Shown: positions 10,402 to 21,914, numbered from the stretch's first letter. The stretch: 64,000 bases of DNA from Antedon mediterranea (GCF_964355755.1 NC_092672.1:32486501-32550500); one strand, 5' to 3'. Numbers and translations: made by a program. Notes: generated by a model from the sequence alone, not told the origin.

Positions 10402-12205
10402 CTGGATGAAATTTCGAGCAAAAGTCCCTGACAAGCAGGCTAAGCGATCAAAGCACTTGGCTGGGATGTGCTAGGCGTTCAATGGATTCAACTACAATGA
10501 TATATTGTTTATGTGATAAAATCATTTTAATATAAGTTACATGCTAATTTAATTGTTTAATTCTACAATGAACATTTGACCAAAAAAAAAACATAGTATG
10601 ATAAACTATTTTTAATATATATTTTTAACAATATTGTACAACTTTGTTATACTTCTAATGTTATAATTCTTTCTTTATTTTAATATTGATACAAAATATT
10701 AACAATATATGCTATTAACTTTTAATGTGGCATCGTTATCGCTAGCTAGGTAGTATAGGCCTACTGTAGGCCTATACACTAGACTATGTGGACTGGGTCA
10801 TAGGGAGGTAATGCTCCTACCCCGGAATATGTACATACAAATACTGTAGTTTAGTTGATATTTTTGACTATATTTACACAAAATGTTTACTACTGATCTG
10901 AAGAAAGAACAATGATTAATTTTAAAATGTCGAGCTGCGTTTTTTGTAAGAAATATTTCTTGTTTATTTAATATGTTTACTCTGGTAATTCACGCTTCTT
11001 TAGTTAAACAAGGCAGTAGAATAGTAGTCAACTAAACTTGATGTTATAAAAGGACTTAGTAATTAAAAAACTAAATATTATTTTAAAAGATCACTTCACA
11101 ATAAATTTGATAAAAGCAGAAGTAGTTACAAAACAAAACAACTATATTTTTACAATCACATGTTGTTATTTATACTATTATGTGTCACGTTTTTAATTGA
11201 ATTTAAAATTGATTATAATAATTTTAAATTATTATAAATCTGCAACTTGACCTTGCTTAGTTAAAGATGTATTGTCTCTTAAAGCACAAAAAATGAAGAT
11301 CAAAATATTCTAAAATTTAATTGGCCATATCAAAGTAATATTAAAGTTATTCACTTTAAGTCGAAAATTTGAGCCAGTTATTAACTATTATGATACTTCT
11401 TTTTTTCGAAATATTTTTTTTTTTATTTTCTTGGAATTGATCAAAGGGACAATACATCTTTAACATTGTTTTGATATAGATATTGTAATGTTAATTTGAA
11501 TTGTGAGATAATGTCTTTTTATATTGTTCATTGTACATATATTATATCTTATACAAAATTTTATTTGGAATGCTGTGCTGTGGATGTATTAAATTTCAAT
11601 CCATTTTTAAAATGATTTATATATTACGATACTAATATTTTAATATTACTAATTGGTAATATATTTTGTGTATATTTGTTTGATGTAAAAATTAATAAAT
11701 AATGGGAATTTAATTTCTATTTTGACGTGAGATGGAAAAACATTGGTTTTTTTTTTATAAATAGTGAATGTAATCCAACTTTTTGTTTATGAAATGTAGT
11801 TGCACATTGTGACTTACGCGGAGTTTTATGAAATTCTATGATTGATCATAAATCAAAGCCTGAAAGGCATTTTTCACTCAAGCTGAAAAAAAGTGTAATT
11901 CATATTTTTTATTTATTATTATTTTTGCTTAAAAATTTGGTAAACCACAATAAGTTTCGGGCATCTACAAATTTAAAATGCAGAAAATTAATTTCTAATC
12001 AATTAAGATTAATAGCATATTTTAGGGCATTTTGAGCATTTCAAAATTGTAAAAATGACAACATAGCATGGAAAGACCGTTTTTGCACTTGCTTTTTGTT
12101 CTTCATATTGTTCTTGATAATTCCTTTAATTTTCACAGCCTAACATTGTGCTCCCTATTTTTTACATTTTCTCCAGGATTACAAAAATAACTGAATTTTG
12201 ACTGG
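10402..12205. other. Shared 3' flank of copy 3
   Basis: This non-coding block is nearly identical over long stretches to the flank of copy 5 (18660-20290). It includes a candidate poly(A) signal (AATAAA near 11693) and a 207-bp MITE at 11261-11463. The short open frame at 11838-12035 is also found in copy 5 but has no protein features, and I do not count it as a gene. Confidence 0.6.
11261..11463. mobile_element. Palindromic MITE, about 205 bp (copy in the unit 3 flank)
   Basis: The termini TTAAAGATGTATTGTC and GGGACAATACATCTTTAA are inverted repeats. It occupies the same position as in units 2 and 5, so it was inserted before those units duplicated. Confidence 0.75.
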
Positions 12206-12325
12206 ATTTACAAATGGCTCTCGCTACATTTGTGCACTGAAAGTACATGACAAAGTTGCTCCAAGATATTCTGAAAGCGAAGAATATTTTCATGATACAA
12301 GTGCCGTGAAATCACCAGAAATATG
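12206..12325 (+). pseudogene. Orphan fragment of Ig domain 2 (second copy)
   Basis: It matches the fragment at 4195-4322 and sits in the same surroundings. It codes remnants of TNGSRY and SESEE-like stretches and carries no start or membrane part. Confidence 0.75.
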
Positions 12326-12603
12326 TATATGTGTTGTTTTCTGTATTAAAATATAAAAAAAAACACAAGCGAATTTACAATATTTAAGTCATTGTGCAAC
12401 CATCCAACCATGTGGCAAGCGAATTTTGTTAAAAACCCCAAGATGGCCGGAAATGGTACCCTCGCACGTACAATTCATGATAAATGATACCTCTAGTTGG
12501 GCAAAAATGATACTTCCATAGCAAGCTGGCAATCAGCAGAACGATCGTAGTATACTTTTTCTGTAGATAAACACACACGACTATATAAACATTTTTGCTA
12601 TAA

Positions 12604-12646
12604 AAAAGGGCGGGGGGGGGGGGGGGGGAGGGGAGGTGGGGTAAGT
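12604..12646. repeat. Poly-G tract
   Basis: A run of about 18 guanines inside a wider G-rich patch (GGCGGGG...GGGAGGGGAGGTGGGG). Such runs can form G-quadruplexes and are often mis-sized in assemblies. Confidence 0.9.
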
Positions 12647-12679
12647 TTCCCCTTGCTACAGCCTGAACAACATTGCTAA

Positions 12680-13579
12680 AGCCCCTTTCACACAGAGATG
12701 TAAGACGGTAATGTTGCGGTAATTCGCGAATGCCAGCTTATGTGTGAAACAAGTCCGTAGAGGACTTTTATGAGTTATCCTTGGCATCCTTGTTTTATTT
12801 TGGTATTTTTATATTTGCCAATTTTAATTGTATGTCTGTGATATTTTATGTACTGATGCCGAAATAAATCAAATCAAATCAAATCAAAATGCCAGCTTCC
12901 GTTAGACCGCCTTTGGACCTAGTAAAATTGCGGTAATATTACCATCACGGTCGTAAGCCTGATCTGTGTGAAAGAGTCCACAATATAATGCCTGCTTACG
13001 CAGTGAAGCAAGGATAAATTCAGGACATTTTCCTTGATTGAGAAAGACTGTGAGTGTGACAATTATTTTAGGCCAAATTATTAGATTATATCCATATTTT
13101 TAGGTTAGTTTGTAAATAATACAATGGAAGAATACGGCCAATAATAATAAAAATATAACAGATGTTGGTCCAAAGATTATTTAACTTGCTGTAACGTACG
13201 TATAAAGCCTATAGGCCCTAGTAAGCATAGTTCTAGCAGGAACATCCTCCGGTGCATGCGCCTGGTGCTAGCTCAAACAGCTTCAGATAATTAAATTCGC
13301 GTCTATTTGTAGGCCTAATAGGTTTTGTTTCCAATAAAACTAAACGACGGACACACAAAACAACATCAGCAAACATGTGCGCGCATGGCATTTTTTTTTT
13401 TTTAAAGTGCGACCTCTATTTATGAAGACAGTAATCTTTAAATATTGCGCCTTTGCACTGTGGCAGTGCAAAAAACAGTAAAATTACCGTAATATTACCT
13501 TCTGTGTGAATGGGTCTAGACCGGCAATAACGCCGGCTTGCTTACCGCAATATTGCCAAACTTCTGTGTGAAAAGGACT
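12680..13579. mobile_element. Harbinger-like non-autonomous element, 900 bp, TAA target duplication
   Basis: The left end AGCCCCTTTCACACAGA and the right end GTGTGAAAAGGACT are imperfect inverted repeats. TAA flanks both sides (677-679 and 580-582 in the last three digits). The equivalent region near 20434-20450 lacks the element and reads ATTGCTATGAGTGTAAC, an empty site. The subterminal stretches TTGCGGTAATTCGCG and TTACCGCAATATTGCC also mirror each other. A (AAATC)n retroelement tail is nested at 12780-12890. Assignment to PIF/Harbinger rests only on the 3-bp TWA duplication. Confidence 0.75.
12780..12893 (+). mobile_element. Retroelement 3' tail with (AAATC)n
   Basis: A stretch ending GATGCCGAAATAAATC followed by four AAATC units resembles the 3' end of a LINE or SINE. 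It is embedded in the 900-bp inverted-repeat element. Confidence 0.55.
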
Positions 13580-13668
13580 TAAGAGTGTAACATCATTTGG
13601 GTATGGACCTGTTTCTGTCAAAAAAGAATGGCTTTCTTTAAAAACAGTTTTTAAAACATGCACAGATT

Positions 13669-14169
13669 ACTGTGCGTGAAATACCATCACAAGAATATCC
13701 AATAGTTTAATTTACAAAGACAGCTTACAAGATTGGAGAAGATGCCTTTGTGACATGTGTATGTGAAAAGACAAATCCTATACCAGAGTTAAAGTGGGAC
13801 GCAGCATCTCAATTTCTATTTACATATGATAACTGGCCAATTAAATCAAATAATACACATGTTTGGATTGAAGAATCAGAAACAGCAACAATGTTTACAA
13901 ATGGCTCTCACTACGTTTGTGAACTGAAAGTACAAGATGAAGTTGCTCCAAGATATGCTGAAAGCGAACCACTTTACGTTGAACATTTTCTTGATACTGC
14001 CTTGAAATCACCAGAAACAAAACCTGTTACTTCCAGACCTGATTTATCGGCAACAAAAAATACAGAAGTATCAGAGACAATTGATCTTAACTACTTCAAC
14101 ACCATAAGCCTAATCATTACTTCTTTGATGTTCTTAATATTAGGTATTGCTGTTTGTTTTCTTATATAA
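13669..14169 (+). pseudogene. Two-Ig-domain membrane protein, copy 4 (5'-truncated)
   Basis: Homology starts abruptly in the linker after Ig domain 1 (coding TVREIPSQEYPIV), so promoter, signal peptide and domain 1 are absent. A TAA at 13708-13710 sits at exactly the place of the premature stop in copy 3. Beyond it the frame codes Ig domain 2, the stalk and the membrane segment. It ends at 14167-14169 in a TA-rich stretch where copy 3 continues into KKGT, so a TA slip has shifted the frame. Residues coding YVPQDSK follow out of frame, matching the copy 3 tail type. The upstream sequence to about 13664 equals the 3' region of another unit (20450-20520), so the truncation joined two units. It is almost certainly non-functional. 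Confidence 0.8.
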
Positions 14170-15469
14170 AAAATATAAAAAAGGCACAATCAAAGCGAAT
14201 TACGTACCCCAGGATTCTAAACACGTATAGACGGGCAATCTGCGCATTACCGACTTGTCCCCCAAAACGATGTAGAAATACACAATACAACAGATGAAAC
14301 AACAAATTGCGGATATTTCACCGAACTAGGTCCAAACTCCCCATAGATTTTAAAATATGCAATGCAAAAAACATTCACTATCACACTCATGACAACCATT
14401 TAGAAATTGTATAATGCCCCGGCCTTTTTTGATTTCAATAATGTATTTTATATTGATTACGTTGTTTATGTTGTGATAACTAATAAGTAAGTTTAATAAG
14501 TTTACCTAATTATGTTCTCTTTTCACGTAATGATGGGGTATGCCCAAACTTAAATTTAAATGGAAGCAGTTTTAACATATTTGATTTTTTTAAATATCTA
14601 CTAAACTCCCTATGATTTATGTTATCTTTTAATTGTTTTATTCTACATTGAACATTGGACCTAAAAACATAATGTACATATAGTACACACAGTATGATAA
14701 AACCCAAGGAGTTGACTCCCTGGATGAAACAGATTTTTAAAATTGACTGCACTATTTTGCAACTTGTTTATAGTTATACTTCTATTTGAAGTATTTATTA
14801 TAAAGTAGACCTACAGAAATTGTTTACATTCTAAGATAAATTTTATATTTCGGTAGTATAGAATATTTAATCTAGTTAACTCGAACTATTGTACAAATAG
14901 TAACAGTGACGTTTTACAAACTATCCAGGCCAGATATTATGGTGATTGCTTGGAGTCGTGGAGCTATTAATAAAACTTTTTTTTATAATCTTTCTTGTAA
15001 ATTTTATATTATATCTTATGCATAGTTGTTAAGGCCAATATAGTTTTAATTGAATCGAATTGACTTAAATTGCATTGTGATGTGCGATTTTTATGAAATA
15101 CTATGATTGATCATAAATAAAAAAACTGATTAAAAAAATAAACAAATTTTATGTATGTGTTGTTTTCTGCATTAAATATAACAAATAATTACGCTCACAC
15201 ACAAGTGAATTTACGATATTTAAGCCATTGTCTGACCATCTGCAGTCATGATTCACCTCTCCTGGTCTCGCTCATAAATAGAGGGCGATGTTGACCTAAT
15301 TTCTTGTCTAGATCTAGAAAATTCAGATTTCAAGATGTAAAGGGATAGGGGATTTTCCAGGTGTTCATTTTATGCTGTAAAGTGAACCCTCACATGTACT
15401 CATTAATAAAACATATTACTTCTCTCTTTCTTGATAATTTTTATTTGATCATAATATATACTCTTAGTT
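14170..15469. other. Diverged 3' flank of copy 4
   Basis: Tail-coding remnants continue to about 14400, followed by AT-rich sequence with faint similarity to the other units' flanks. At 15170-15300 lies a block shared with 25385-25610 and 25735-25945. No gene was seen. Confidence 0.5.
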
Positions 15470-16108
15470 TTTAAAGCCCCATTCCCTACATTTTTTAGAT
15501 CTAATTTAAGATCACAAACTATATTTGGTAATGTAAAAATAATACTATATGGTCCTATTGCGATAACTTTTTTCGTCTTTAAACGGTTAAAAATGTGAAA
15601 AATAAATCGATTCTAATAATTATAGCGGCCCGCTATAAATCCCAAAATGCATTGCGCGCGGATTGATATTTTTGTTTTTCACCTGTAATTCGCCCACTTT
15701 TCGATCAATCGTGAAGCCAAAACAAATGGAAGACTCCTAACTTTTCAGCGAAAATACCTGATTTTCCCCAATTTGTATCAACGGAGTCTGGCAAAAATAG
15801 AAAGACAATTAATGCAGCAACTATACAACGTCAGGCTAGGTATATAGCTAGCGTACGATGTTCGTACGTTATCGATGTTTACCAGCTAGGCCTACAAAAC
15901 TAAGCCTAGCTAGGCTAGGCCTAAGACTGTCCACGAGAGGTCGATCGCCGCGAGCTACTTAGGTAGTGCATTGTTTCTCACTTTTTATCATAATTTACCA
16001 TAAAACGTACATTTAAGACAAGGAATGACATGGTTTAATGTTTTTAAAGTGATATATGTATTATTTTCCAAAAAACGTCCAAAATTGCAGGGAAGGGGTC
16101 TTTAATCT
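15470..16108. mobile_element. Inverted-repeat element, about 640 bp
   Basis: The left end TAAAGCCCCATTCCCTACATTTT and the right end AAAATTGCAGGGAAGGGGTCTTTA are imperfect inverted repeats with TTAA-like flanks. The interior includes a cluster of AGGCCTAG words. No transposase is visible. Confidence 0.55.
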
Positions 16109-16149
16109 TTCTCAGTTTACTTTAATATTTTGTTTTTTTACAAAGTTTT

Positions 16150-16245
16150 ATATTTTTATTCACTGTAAACTTGTTGCACATCTCATTGAGATTGTGCCTC
16201 TGATATAAATGAGATACAATAAAGTTCAGTTCAGTAAAAGTATTT
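16150..16245 (+). mobile_element. LINE-like 3' end
   Basis: The sequence ending GAGATACAATAAAGTTCAGTTCAG has a short terminal AGTTC repeat typical of a retroelement 3' end. No coding part is present. Confidence 0.4.
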
Positions 16246-16479
16246 CAAATTAACATATCCACCTTGGGTTATATTTTGAACCATTCCTCTAACTCCAGTA
16301 AATATTTGTATATGCACAATTGGTAATCATTAGTGAATAATATTTTTATGTTAAAATGAGTCAATTGATTTTGTGACTGAATGTTTGGAAGGAAAATTTA
16401 TAGACTATATAATATATGATTATTATCAGCATTTGACAATGGCATTACCTACTGTATCAAGACAAGCATAATAACTGAT

Positions 16480-16655
16480 CATTTAAGGGCCCTCAAAACA
16501 AACAATATAATACGATTATTATCACCATTTATAAGGCCTATAATAAGTAGTATTTTAACATTGCCTTTTGCAATTTGGATGTATTGTTGTTTTATTGCCA
16601 AGGAAGAATTTTCATTTTAAAGTGGACCAATAAAATTTATTGAATCTTGAATCTA
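16480..16655 (+). mobile_element. Retroelement tail (TTGAATC end)
   Basis: The stretch with GGACCAATAAAATTTATTG and then TTGAATCTTGAATCT has a reverse-complement relative at about 51480-51600. It is a dispersed 3' tail of an unidentified retroelement. Confidence 0.45.
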
Positions 16656-16744
16656 TTTTCGCTTTACAATGTCATAAATTATCTTTATTATATTATCATA
16701 TGACTACAAAGTGTTTGTTATAACATTTATTTATGATTTGAGTT

Positions 16745-16804
16745 TTTAACTTTGAGTTGGTTAGATGTTGTTGCAAAGATTCAACTGCATATTGTAAACT
16801 AAAG
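16745..16804 (+). other. Conserved non-coding first exon of copy 5 (3' part)
   Basis: The block GAGTTGGTTAGATGTTGTTGC...CTAAAG is followed by the donor GTATGTG at 16805. It pairs with the acceptor ending at 17339 to give a 535-bp 5' UTR intron. The sequence is conserved with the exons before copies 3 and 6. Confidence 0.62.
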
Positions 16805-17364
16805 GTATGTGTTAACTTTTTACATAATTATATTAATTATTGTACACCCTTCTACTTTATCTTACACGTTTTTATGAATTGTTATCAGTAATTACTGCAA
16901 AATACAGTGTAGCATTATAAAATTGTAAGGAAAAATGCAATACAATGTTTCTATTCACAAAATTCAGTTTGATTACAGTAGCAACATTTTTAATTTAATA
17001 AACGAGATGATATCATCAGAAAATTATTATTTTTTTACTCAAGTTGATTAGTTGAACTTTCAATATTCTTTTATTTATTTCTGTCTTTCATAAACAATAC
17101 TGACTGACTTAAATATAGCAAAAAAAACATAAAAAAACAGTGCAAAAAATAAATACAAAATATTAACAATAAAGATATTCCATTAAAGGCAAAAGAAATA
17201 GAATTTATTTATTTATATTTTTAAAATTTTGTAACAACATTATTGTTTTGTATGTTGGTTGGCTTTTTCAATGTATAATAGTCACAGTTACAGTAATAGT
17301 TTATTATTAATAATAATATTAATACAATTGCATTTTCAGAATACAATCCGAGAATAGAGTCAAA

Positions 17365-18657
17365 ATGAGGAAAGTTAGATGTATTATATACAGTAGTGTC
17401 ATACTTATCATTGTACTATTCTGCCAAGAAAGTTGTGCTGTGAGATTTGCTTATGAACCAATGGATGATTCAACAGCAGAAGGAACAGAAGTATACATCA
17501 CTTGTATCTTTAAAGATGTCCCAGAAGACATGAAACATAACTATGAAGTCATGTGGACCAAAGATTGGTACATTATCAGACATCTAAATAATGGATTTGA
17601 CCTGGAACGTATTACTATTCACAATCGATATGACTATGACAAACACTTTGTGAGGATTCATCCAGTCAAGAGAGAAGATGCAGGAAGTTACCGTTGTTAT
17701 TTAAAATACCATGGTAATATTCTGCTTACTTCAGGTATTGGGGAGCTTACTGTGCGTGAAATACCATCACAAGAATATCCAATAGTCCAATTTACAAAGA
17801 CAGCTTACAAGATTGGAGAAGATGCCTTTGCGACTTGTGTGTGTGAAAAGACAAACCCTGAACCAAAGTTAAAGTGGGATGCAACATCACAATTTCTATT
17901 TTCAGATGATAACTGGCAAGTTCAATCAAATAATACACATATTTGGATTGAAGAATCAGAAACGGTAACTGATTCTACAAATGGCTCTCGCTACGTTTGT
18001 AGACTGAAAGTACAGGATGAAGTTGCTCCTAGATATGCTGAAAGCGAACCACTTTACGTTGAATCCCATAAAACAACAACTTCCGTGAAATCACCAGAAA
18101 CAAGACCTGTTACCTCCATACCTGCTTCAACGGCAACAAATACAAAAGTATCAGAGAGAATTGATTCTAACTACTTCAAGACCATAATCTTTACTCTTTT
18201 GATGTTCTTAATATTCGGTATTATTTTTTGTTTTATTTTATATAAAAATAAAAAAGGCACGTATAAAGAGAAGGTCAAAACTCAGGAAGAGGAAGAATTA
18301 ATGCCAATAAAGAATACCAATATCAAACACAAGCAGATCATACTTGGCCCTGGCCCCCCACTAAATTTAGAAACATACAATACAAAAGATAAAATAACAA
18401 ATAAATTAACAATTTGTAGGCACTGTCCCTTTACACTAAATCCTGGATCTTCCACCGCTACAACTGACCGGATCATACTTGGTCCAGGACCCCCCATAGA
18501 TTTTACAATATTCAATGGAAAAAATGGGGCATCTAAATTCATATTATTTACACCCTGTCCTTCTACCCAATATCAAAATCATGAATTATCTGCCAATGCC
18601 AATACCACTTCAACGCTGAGGCATCGGATTAAACGTCCTTTAGAAGAAATCGTATGA
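17365..18657 (+). CDS. Two-Ig-domain type I membrane protein, copy 5 (full-length, long tail)
   Basis: A single-exon frame of 430 codons, complete like copy 2. The signal peptide has two extra residues. Ig domain 1 carries Cys47, Trp64 and Cys111; Ig domain 2 carries Cys158, Trp171 and Cys212. A stalk, a membrane segment (about 271-293) and a KNKKG stop-transfer follow. The long tail has two IILGPGPP modules, the TQYQNH motif and the C-terminus RPLEEIV. The variable loop after WTKDWYII reads RHLNNG, unlike any other copy, while the flanking residues are unchanged. A conserved upstream exon (ends 16804) and acceptor (17339) give it the most complete gene structure in the array. The 3' flank carries a poly(A) signal candidate near 19984. 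Function is unknown; a surface receptor with a signalling or adaptor-binding tail is an inference. Confidence 0.9.
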   Translation: MRKVRCIIYSSVILIIVLFCQESCAVRFAYEPMDDSTAEGTEVYITCIFKDVPEDMKHNYEVMWTKDWYIIRHLNNGFDLERITIHNRYDYDKHFVRIHPVKREDAGSYRCYLKYHGNILLTSGIGELTVREIPSQEYPIVQFTKTAYKIGEDAFATCVCEKTNPEPKLKWDATSQFLFSDDNWQVQSNNTHIWIEESETVTDSTNGSRYVCRLKVQDEVAPRYAESEPLYVESHKTTTSVKSPETRPVTSIPASTATNTKVSERIDSNYFKTIIFTLLMFLIFGIIFCFILYKNKKGTYKEKVKTQEEEELMPIKNTNIKHKQIILGPGPPLNLETYNTKDKITNKLTICRHCPFTLNPGSSTATTDRIILGPGPPIDFTIFNGKNGASKFILFTPCPSTQYQNHELSANANTTSTLRHRIKRPLEEIV

Positions 18658-20540
18658 GCCATATGGCGCTACAATCTTTTTGACTTGAGGAAATTACGTG
18701 CAAAAGTCCCTGACAAGCAGGCTAAGCGATCAAAGCACTTGGCTGGGGCGTGCTAGGCATTCCATTGATTCAACTACAATGATATATTGTTTATGTGATA
18801 AAAATAATTTGAATAGAAGCTAATTGGTAATTTAATTGTTTAATTCTACAATGAATATTTGACATAAAACATAATGTACACAGTATGATAAAGTTTTCAA
18901 ATTTACTGCAATATTTTACAACTTTGTTATATGTTTCTAGTGTTATAATTCTTTCTTTATTTTAATATTGATATAAAATATAAACAATGTATGCTATTAA
19001 CTTTTAATGTGGCATCGTTATCCCTCGGTAGTATAGGCCTAGGCCTATATACTAGACTATGTAGGCTGGGTTATAGGGAGGTAATGCTCCTCCTACCCTG
19101 GATTATGTACATAACATATATTGTAGTTTAGTTTATGATTATATTTTTGTTCTGTACAGTAGACCAGACTATATTTACACAAAATGTTTACCACTGATCT
19201 GAAGAAAAAACAATGATTAATTTTAAAATATCGAGCGGCGTTTTTTGTAAGAAATATTTAATATGTTTACTCTGGTAATTCACGCTCTTTTAGTTAAACA
19301 AGGCAGTAGAATAGTAGTCAACTAAACTTGATGTTATAAAAGGATTTAGTAATTAAAAAACTAAATATTATTTATTTATCACTTCACAATAAATTTGATA
19401 AAAGCAGATGTAGTTACAAAACAAAACAACTATATTTTTACAATCACATGTTGTTATTTATACTATTATGTGTCACGTTTTTAATTGAATTTAAAATTGA
19501 TTATAATAATTTTAAATTATTATAAATCTGCAACTTGACCTTGCTTAGTTAAAGATGTATTGTCCCTTAAAGCACAAAAAATGAAGATCAAAATATTCTA
19601 AAATTTAATTGGCCATATCAAAGTAATATTAAAGTTATTCACTTTAAGTCGAAAATTTGAGCCAGTTATTAACTATTATGATACTTCTTTTTTTTCGAAA
19701 TATTTTATTTTTTATTTTCTTGGAATTAATCAAAGGGACAATACATCTTTAACATTGTTTTGATATAGATATTGTAATGTTAATTTGAATTGTGAGATAA
19801 TGTCTTTTTATATTGTTCATTGTACATATATTATATCTTATACAAAATTTTATTTGGAATGCTGTGCTGTGGATGTATTAAATTTCAATCCATTTAAAAA
19901 ATTATTTTATATATTAAGATACTAATATTTTAATATTACTAATTGGTAATATATTTTGTCTATATTTGTTTGATTTAAAAATTAATAAAATAATGGGAAT
20001 TTAATTTCTATTTTGACATGAGATCGGAAAACATTGTTTTTTTTGCGGAGTTTTATGAAATTCTATGATTGATCATAAATCAAAGCCTGAAAGGCATTTT
20101 TCACTCAAGCTGAAAAAAAGTGTAATTCATATTTTTTATTTATTATTATTTTTGCTTAAAAATTGGATAAACCACAATAAGTTTCGGGCATCTACAAATT
20201 TAAAATGCAGAAAATTAATTTCTAATCAATTAAGATTTAATAGCATATTTTAGGGCATTTTGAGCATTTCAAAATTGTAAAAATGACAACAAAGCGTGGA
20301 AAGACCATTTTTGCACTTGCTTTTTGTTCTTCATATTGTTCTTGATAATTCATTTTCACAGTGCTCCCTATTTTTTACATTTTCTCCCGGATTACAAAAA
20401 AAACTAAATTTCCCCTTGCTACGGCTTGAACACCATTGCTATGAGTGTAACATCATTTGGGTATGGACCTGTTTCTGTCGAAAAAGAATGATTTTCTTTG
20501 AAAACAGTTTTTAAAACATGCATTACTTTTATTTTTCTGG
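18658..20540. other. Shared 3' flank of copy 5
   Basis: Non-coding and nearly identical to the copy 3 flank, including the 207-bp MITE at 19549-19752. At 20405-20450 it has the empty site for the 900-bp element of unit 4. The short open frame at 20065-20253 repeats that at 11838-12035 and lacks protein features. Confidence 0.6.
19549..19752. mobile_element. Palindromic MITE, about 204 bp (copy in the unit 5 flank)
   Basis: The termini TTAAAGATGTATTGTCCC and GGGACAATACATCTTTAA are inverted repeats at the same site as in units 2 and 3. Confidence 0.78.
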
Positions 20541-21489
20541 TTCGTCAAATGTAGTGTTTGTTATGGAATGGCGTCATTATTACTCACAACAAACACTGGT
20601 GACAATTTATGCATTAAAAGATGAGTGTCATAAATGATAAACAGTGGGAAGAGAACATTTAAAGGTCCCGGAAGCATCAAAGGTTTTAAAATATGCGCAG
20701 TTTTCAGTCAAGTTACTACTACTTTTGGACCTGTCGTCGGTTCTCAATTGTGTGTACGCGGCTACTCGCATTAACAGCGAAGAAAACTGTAGATATAAAA
20801 TGCAATCAGTTTTGTAGATTCTACAAAACTGAGAATATTTTACATCTAGATCAGTGTATAATTATTGATAACAAGTTTCAGCATGGGAAACAATTTTGCG
20901 ACCCATCAATTATTTTTCGCAACTCATAGCTTGCGGAATGGCGCTATAGACAAAAAAAAAAACAATTACAAAGTGTCGTACGGTATATTGACAAGCATTC
21001 AGTGCCTGAATGACAGCTGGATAAAAGCTGTATGAAACCTATTTGTACGAGATGATGGACCAGTAACATCTACCGCTACGCACCTCAAATATTTTATGCA
21101 TGGGATGAGTAGAATCTTGCAATATTGAATGTGTTTTCTTAATTAACTGATTTTCCAAAAAACTCTGCTCAATTCCAATGATATGCGAAGCATTTAGGCA
21201 TCAAATACAGGCCTGCAATAGCTAAGGTGGAGTAAACTTGTAGACAAAGACGGCAACAATACAAAAAAAATAATAATAATTTGGGAAAATTTATTGCATA
21301 TCTGCATGTACAAATCCAGGCCTTCCCTTGATGATGTGCACTTCCTCCTTCGGTATATTATAAAACAAATGTTTAGTCCCTAGATTCCCCACATCCCAAT
21401 AAAATATTAACTAAATATGAACTTTGATGACTTAATTGGTAATTATGTAGAAAAGGGAAAAGAAATGATTTTGTTGTTGTTGAGTTTTT
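20541..21489. other. Duplicated upstream region of copy 6
   Basis: It is similar to 7840-8500 upstream of copy 3. A TATA-like GGTATATTATAAAAC is at about 21354, some 135 bp before the conserved non-coding exon. No coding sequence was recognised. Confidence 0.45.
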
Positions 21490-21548
21490 AACTTTGAGTT
21501 GGTTAGATGTTGTAGCACCAAAGATCCAACTGCATATTGTAAACTAAG
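21490..21548 (+). other. Conserved non-coding first exon of copy 6 (3' part)
   Basis: GAGTTGGTTAGATGTTGTAGC...AAACTAAG is followed by GTAAAC. The last ten bases are duplicated in tandem, creating two possible donors at 21549 and 21559. The acceptor ends at 22651. The intron is about 1.1 kb, longer than in the other copies because of a Penelope-like insertion. Confidence 0.55.
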
Positions 21549-21914
21549 GTAAACTAAGGTACTTTTTACAGAAATTATTTTAATTGTACAGCATTCAACC
21601 TTCTACTGTATACATTTTCTAGTACATTTTTAATAGCAATTAATGTTAACACAACATTTACAAAGTATAGCAAAAAGCTGTACACAACTACCTTATTGCT
21701 ACACTTTTATAAATTGGAAAAAAAAAATACATTCACACGGACAATTTAGTTTGATTAGCAAACTTGTTCCCTGTTGAACTTTCAATATTTTTGGTCAACT
21801 TTTTGTTTTTTTATATCTGTCTTTTATGTGTTAACACTTTCATAAACAGTACTGATTTTGAAAGTGGATCAAAGATTATATAGCAAACAAACATACAAAA
21901 ACTCCTTGCAAAGG

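Noticed and set aside
11838-12035. Open frame of 65 codons repeated at 20065-20253
   Set aside because: The conservation follows from the recent duplication of the whole flank. The third relative near 3010 is broken and the peptide is low-complexity.
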